6,774 nt of DNA from an uncultured Oscillospiraceae bacterium (GTDB taxonomy: Bacteria; Bacillota; Clostridia; Oscillospirales; Oscillospiraceae): positions 1 through 6,774 of the forward strand of contig CAAENU010000095.1 in assembly GCA_900757415.1 (NCBI GenBank), given 5' to 3'. Position numbers and translations under genes: made by a program. Below, one piece after another: positions 4,974 through 6,774 of this stretch. The notes beneath the pieces are model-generated. The model worked only from the letters and a program-made list of their open reading frames with translations, was not told where the DNA came from and made no database searches. Numbering within the stretch: the stretch's first letter is position 1; every line of letters begins with the position of its first letter.

Positions 4974-6485
4974 AACCGAAATCTGACGATCTGCTTTACA
5001 AGCGATATTCACGGATATTTTTCCGATATGGATTACGCAACGGGGATGCCCGGCACCACCGGACTTTCCCGCTGCGCCTCCTCCTTCCCCCACGATGGCA
5101 ACACCCTGATTCTGGATGGCGGCGACATTTTGCAGGGAAGCCCCTTTGCCTATTGGCTCAGCCGGGAGCCGGTGGAGGGTGCGAAGGTGTCCGCACAGGT
5201 GATGAATCTGGCGGGGTATCATTTTGTCACTATTGGCAACCACGATTTTAACTTTGGCCGTGAGACGCTGGAAAGCTACCTCAGCCATCTGGACGCGCGC
5301 TGTGTCAGCGCCAATGTGGAGGGGGTATCCGGCGTGGAGCGGACTGCTGTGGTCACGCTGGAAAACGGTCTGCGCGTGGGCATTACCGGCGTCACCACCC
5401 ATTTTGTCAATCTGTGGGAGAAGCCGGAGAATCTGGTGGGTATCAAGGTTCACGAGGCTTTCCCCGCTGCGGCGGCCGCGCTGGAGGAATTGAAGCAGGC
5501 GGGTGTGGACATTACGGTCTGCATTTACCACGGCGGTTTTGAAAATGATCTGACCACCGGGGAGCTTCTCTCTGACACCAGCGAAAATCAGGCTTACCGG
5601 ATCTGCCGGGAGCTGGATTTTGACATTCTGCTGACGGGACACCAGCATCAGGCCAAGGCGGGCTTGCAGCTCTTTGGCACTTATGCCTGCCAGTCCCCGG
5701 ATCGGTGCAGGCAGTACGTCCGGATAGACGCGGAAGTGTCGGCGGATGGGGACGTGACCGCCCATTCCCGGCTGGTTGAACCCGGAAAGCCCGATGAACG
5801 TCTGGCGGCATTTCTGGCGCCGCTGGATGCGCAGAATGCTGTTTTTCTGGATCAGCCCCTTGGAGAGCTGGACATCCCGCTGCTGCCCGGAGATCATATG
5901 GAGATGGCGGAAAACGGCTCCCTGATTGCCAATTTCTTTAATCAGGTGCAGCTGGAAGCCTCCGGCGCAGACCTTTCCGTCACCAGCCTTGCCAATGTGG
6001 TGAAGGGCTTTGACAGGCAGGTCACCATCCGGGACGTGGTGGCCACCTACGTGTTCCCCAACACGCTGCAAACCCTTCAGGTGGATCGCCGGGTGCTGAA
6101 GGCCGGGCTGGAACGCTGTGCGGAATACTTTGAACTGGATGAAGCCGGGAAATTACAGGTGGGGCAGAGCTTCCTCAAGCCCATTGTTCAGCACTATAAC
6201 TTTGACTATCTGTCCGGTCTGGAAGTGACGATGGACGTCCGTCGGCCGGTGGGTGACCGGGTCACATCCATGGTGTATGAAGGCAAAGAGCTGGAAGAAG
6301 GCCGGACGCTGACACTGTGCATGAACAACTACCGGGCCACCGGTACGGGCGGGTATCCGTTCTACGCAAAGTGCAGGCTGGTTAAGGATCAGCCGACGGA
6401 AATTTCTCAGATGATCATTGAGTATATCGACCGACATAAGCATGTTGTCGTGGACAAACGGAAATGGCTGCATGTGATCTATTGA
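4971..6485 (+). CDS. Cytosolic UshA/CpdB-type metallophosphoesterase, 5'-nucleotidase or 2',3'-cyclic phosphodiesterase
   Basis: A 504-aa two-domain phosphoesterase. The N-terminal calcineurin-like domain (about 1-270) carries the dinuclear metal site: TSDIHG with D12 and H14, GGD with D52, GNHDFNFG with N90 and H91, YHGG with H187, and GHQH with H224 and H226. The C-terminal 5'-nucleotidase domain (about 290-490) holds the substrate pocket. GHQH rather than the GHSQ of UshA, NNYRATGTGGYPF (452-464) and YNFDYLSGLEV (409-419) resemble the CpdB/YfkN branch, so 2',3'-cyclic nucleotides are plausible substrates beside 5'-nucleotides. There is no signal peptide or anchor; the enzyme domain starts at residue 5, so it should be cytosolic, unlike periplasmic UshA/CpdB. 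B. subtilis YunD is a comparable cytosolic relative. Placement after a phosphonate-type importer suggests phosphate release from an imported or recycled ester. Family confident, substrate uncertain. Confidence 0.9.
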   Translation: MNRNLTICFTSDIHGYFSDMDYATGMPGTTGLSRCASSFPHDGNTLILDGGDILQGSPFAYWLSREPVEGAKVSAQVMNLAGYHFVTIGNHDFNFGRETLESYLSHLDARCVSANVEGVSGVERTAVVTLENGLRVGITGVTTHFVNLWEKPENLVGIKVHEAFPAAAAALEELKQAGVDITVCIYHGGFENDLTTGELLSDTSENQAYRICRELDFDILLTGHQHQAKAGLQLFGTYACQSPDRCRQYVRIDAEVSADGDVTAHSRLVEPGKPDERLAAFLAPLDAQNAVFLDQPLGELDIPLLPGDHMEMAENGSLIANFFNQVQLEASGADLSVTSLANVVKGFDRQVTIRDVVATYVFPNTLQTLQVDRRVLKAGLERCAEYFELDEAGKLQVGQSFLKPIVQHYNFDYLSGLEVTMDVRRPVGDRVTSMVYEGKELEEGRTLTLCMNNYRATGTGGYPFYAKCRLVKDQPTEISQMIIEYIDRHKHVVVDKRKWLHVIY

Positions 6486-6492
6486 TACGCGG

Positions 6493-6524
6493 AATTCCCA
6501 GGGCTTGAAGCCTTGGGAATTTTT
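6493..6524 (+). terminator. Rho-independent terminator after the nucleotidase gene
   Basis: AATTCCCAGGGCT (6493-6505) pairs with AGCCTTGGGAATT (6509-6521) as a 13-bp stem containing one G-T wobble and a TGA loop, ending in TTTTT at 6520-6524. It begins 8 nt after the stop codon. This closes the locus on the + strand. Confidence 0.88.
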
Positions 6525-6539
6525 GCGTTTTAATACTAT

Positions 6540-6572
6540 TTCCTGATTAAAATCTTTGATTTTAATCAGGAA
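6540..6572. repeat. 15-bp perfect inverted repeat
   Basis: TTCCTGATTAAAATC (6540-6554) and GATTTTAATCAGGAA (6558-6572) are exact inverted copies around a TTT loop. No T-run follows on the + strand, and on the - strand the hairpin is followed by ATAGTATTAAAA, a poor terminator tail. It may be the terminus of a small palindromic repeat or insertion remnant, or a weak terminator for a gene beyond the window on the - strand. Confidence 0.6.
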
Positions 6573-6628
6573 GGCATCGCCTAATGGCGCTGCCGGTTTT
6601 GTGATTCATAAGGAAAAAAACACAAAAC
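6573..6628. repeat. Two further hairpins in the downstream tail
   Basis: GGCATCGCC (6573-6581) pairs with GGCGCTGCC (6586-6594) around TAAT with one T-C mismatch. GTTTTGTG (6596-6603) pairs exactly with CACAAAAC (6621-6628) around a 17-nt loop. Together with the 15-bp repeat just before them, they make a run of three back-to-back palindromes in sequence noticeably more AT-rich than the genes. This is the texture of a dispersed, non-coding repeat; copy number is untested. Confidence 0.4.
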
Positions 6629-6774
6629 AAGTCTCATATGAACTTCATGCCCTTCGGGCAATTAAAACCTTTTTTAAAGATTTTAGGGTCTATCTGAAAA
6701 CCGGGAATATGACCAACAGCGAGGGATTTTTCGCCTGCTGAAGCCATTTTTCCGCAGGAATACTTTGTGTATTA
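6629..6774. other. AT-rich non-coding tail
   Basis: I see no gene with a start and ribosome site here. A small hairpin TGCCC (6648-6652)/GGGCA (6656-6660) is followed by an A/T-rich stretch with a six-T run from 6670, which is not tight enough for a confident terminator. A reading frame is open from a TTG at 6556 to a stop at 6739-6741 (61 codons), but it begins inside the loop of the 15-bp inverted repeat and has no Shine-Dalgarno sequence. Confidence 0.35.

Noticed and set aside
4011..6071. 686-codon open frame on the - strand, the longest in the window
   Set aside because: It lies antisense across phnE2, a terminator and most of the phosphoesterase gene, all of which have clear family motifs. 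Its translation is Gly/Arg/His/Gln-rich with no recognisable domain, as expected from the antisense of biased GC-rich codons.
6523..6553. Promoter-like TTGCGT followed by TAAAAT
   Set aside because: The spacer is 19 nt, the -35 overlaps the terminator T-tract, the -10 lies within the 15-bp inverted repeat, and there is no supported gene downstream.
6556..6741. 61-codon open frame starting with TTG
   Set aside because: It starts in the loop of a 15-bp inverted repeat, lacks a Shine-Dalgarno sequence, and runs through several hairpins. It is treated as non-coding repeat-like sequence unless conservation shows otherwise.

Overview
The window carries one compact phosphorus-related locus, all genes on the + strand. 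The order is surE-type nucleotidase, phosphonate-type ABC transporter (binding lipoprotein, ATPase, two permeases), then a cytosolic UshA/CpdB-type metallophosphoesterase. The host is probably a GC-rich anaerobic Firmicute. This rests on a lipobox binding protein with a low-complexity Ala/Glu/Thr/Lys linker, strong GGAGG ribosome sites, sigma-A-like promoters and several U-tract terminators. The protein wording resembles gut Clostridia (Oscillospiraceae-like), but that placement is inference and no database was consulted.

Layout. Bases 1-89 hold no supportable gene, only possible C-terminal tails of an upstream gene. A good promoter (TTGCGT-17 nt-TATGAT, extended -10) at 90-118 drives surE (238-963) through a leader of about 110 nt. 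Between surE and the binding protein is a second extended -10 promoter (TTGCAA-16 nt-TATTAT) at 991-1018, overlaid by a perfect 10-bp inverted repeat that brackets the -10 element and looks like an operator pair. phnD (1105-2223) follows. It is separated from phnC by 200 nt containing a 10-bp hairpin without a U-tract and then a GC-rich cluster of three hairpins (2312-2382). phnC, phnE1 and phnE2 (2424-4913) are tightly packed. A strong terminator (4922-4955) lies directly against the ribosome site of the last gene (4971-6485), leaving no room for a promoter there. That gene ends in its own terminator (6493-6524). The tail (6525-6774) is more AT-rich than the rest and holds a 15-bp perfect inverted repeat plus further hairpins and no convincing gene; it may be a dispersed repeat.

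How the genes may work together. PhnD would capture a phosphorus compound (phosphonate, phosphite or a small phosphoester) at the membrane, and PhnE1/PhnE2 with PhnC would import it. The two flanking nucleotidases belong to unrelated folds and neither shows a signal peptide, so both should act in the cytosol to release phosphate from nucleotides or cyclic nucleotides. No C-P lyase, phosphonatase or phosphite dehydrogenase gene is present in the window, so the transported substrate is not fixed by context. I see no clearly new system. The most interesting points are regulatory: the operator-like repeat, the hairpin cluster splitting phnD from phnC, and the terminator abutting the last gene.
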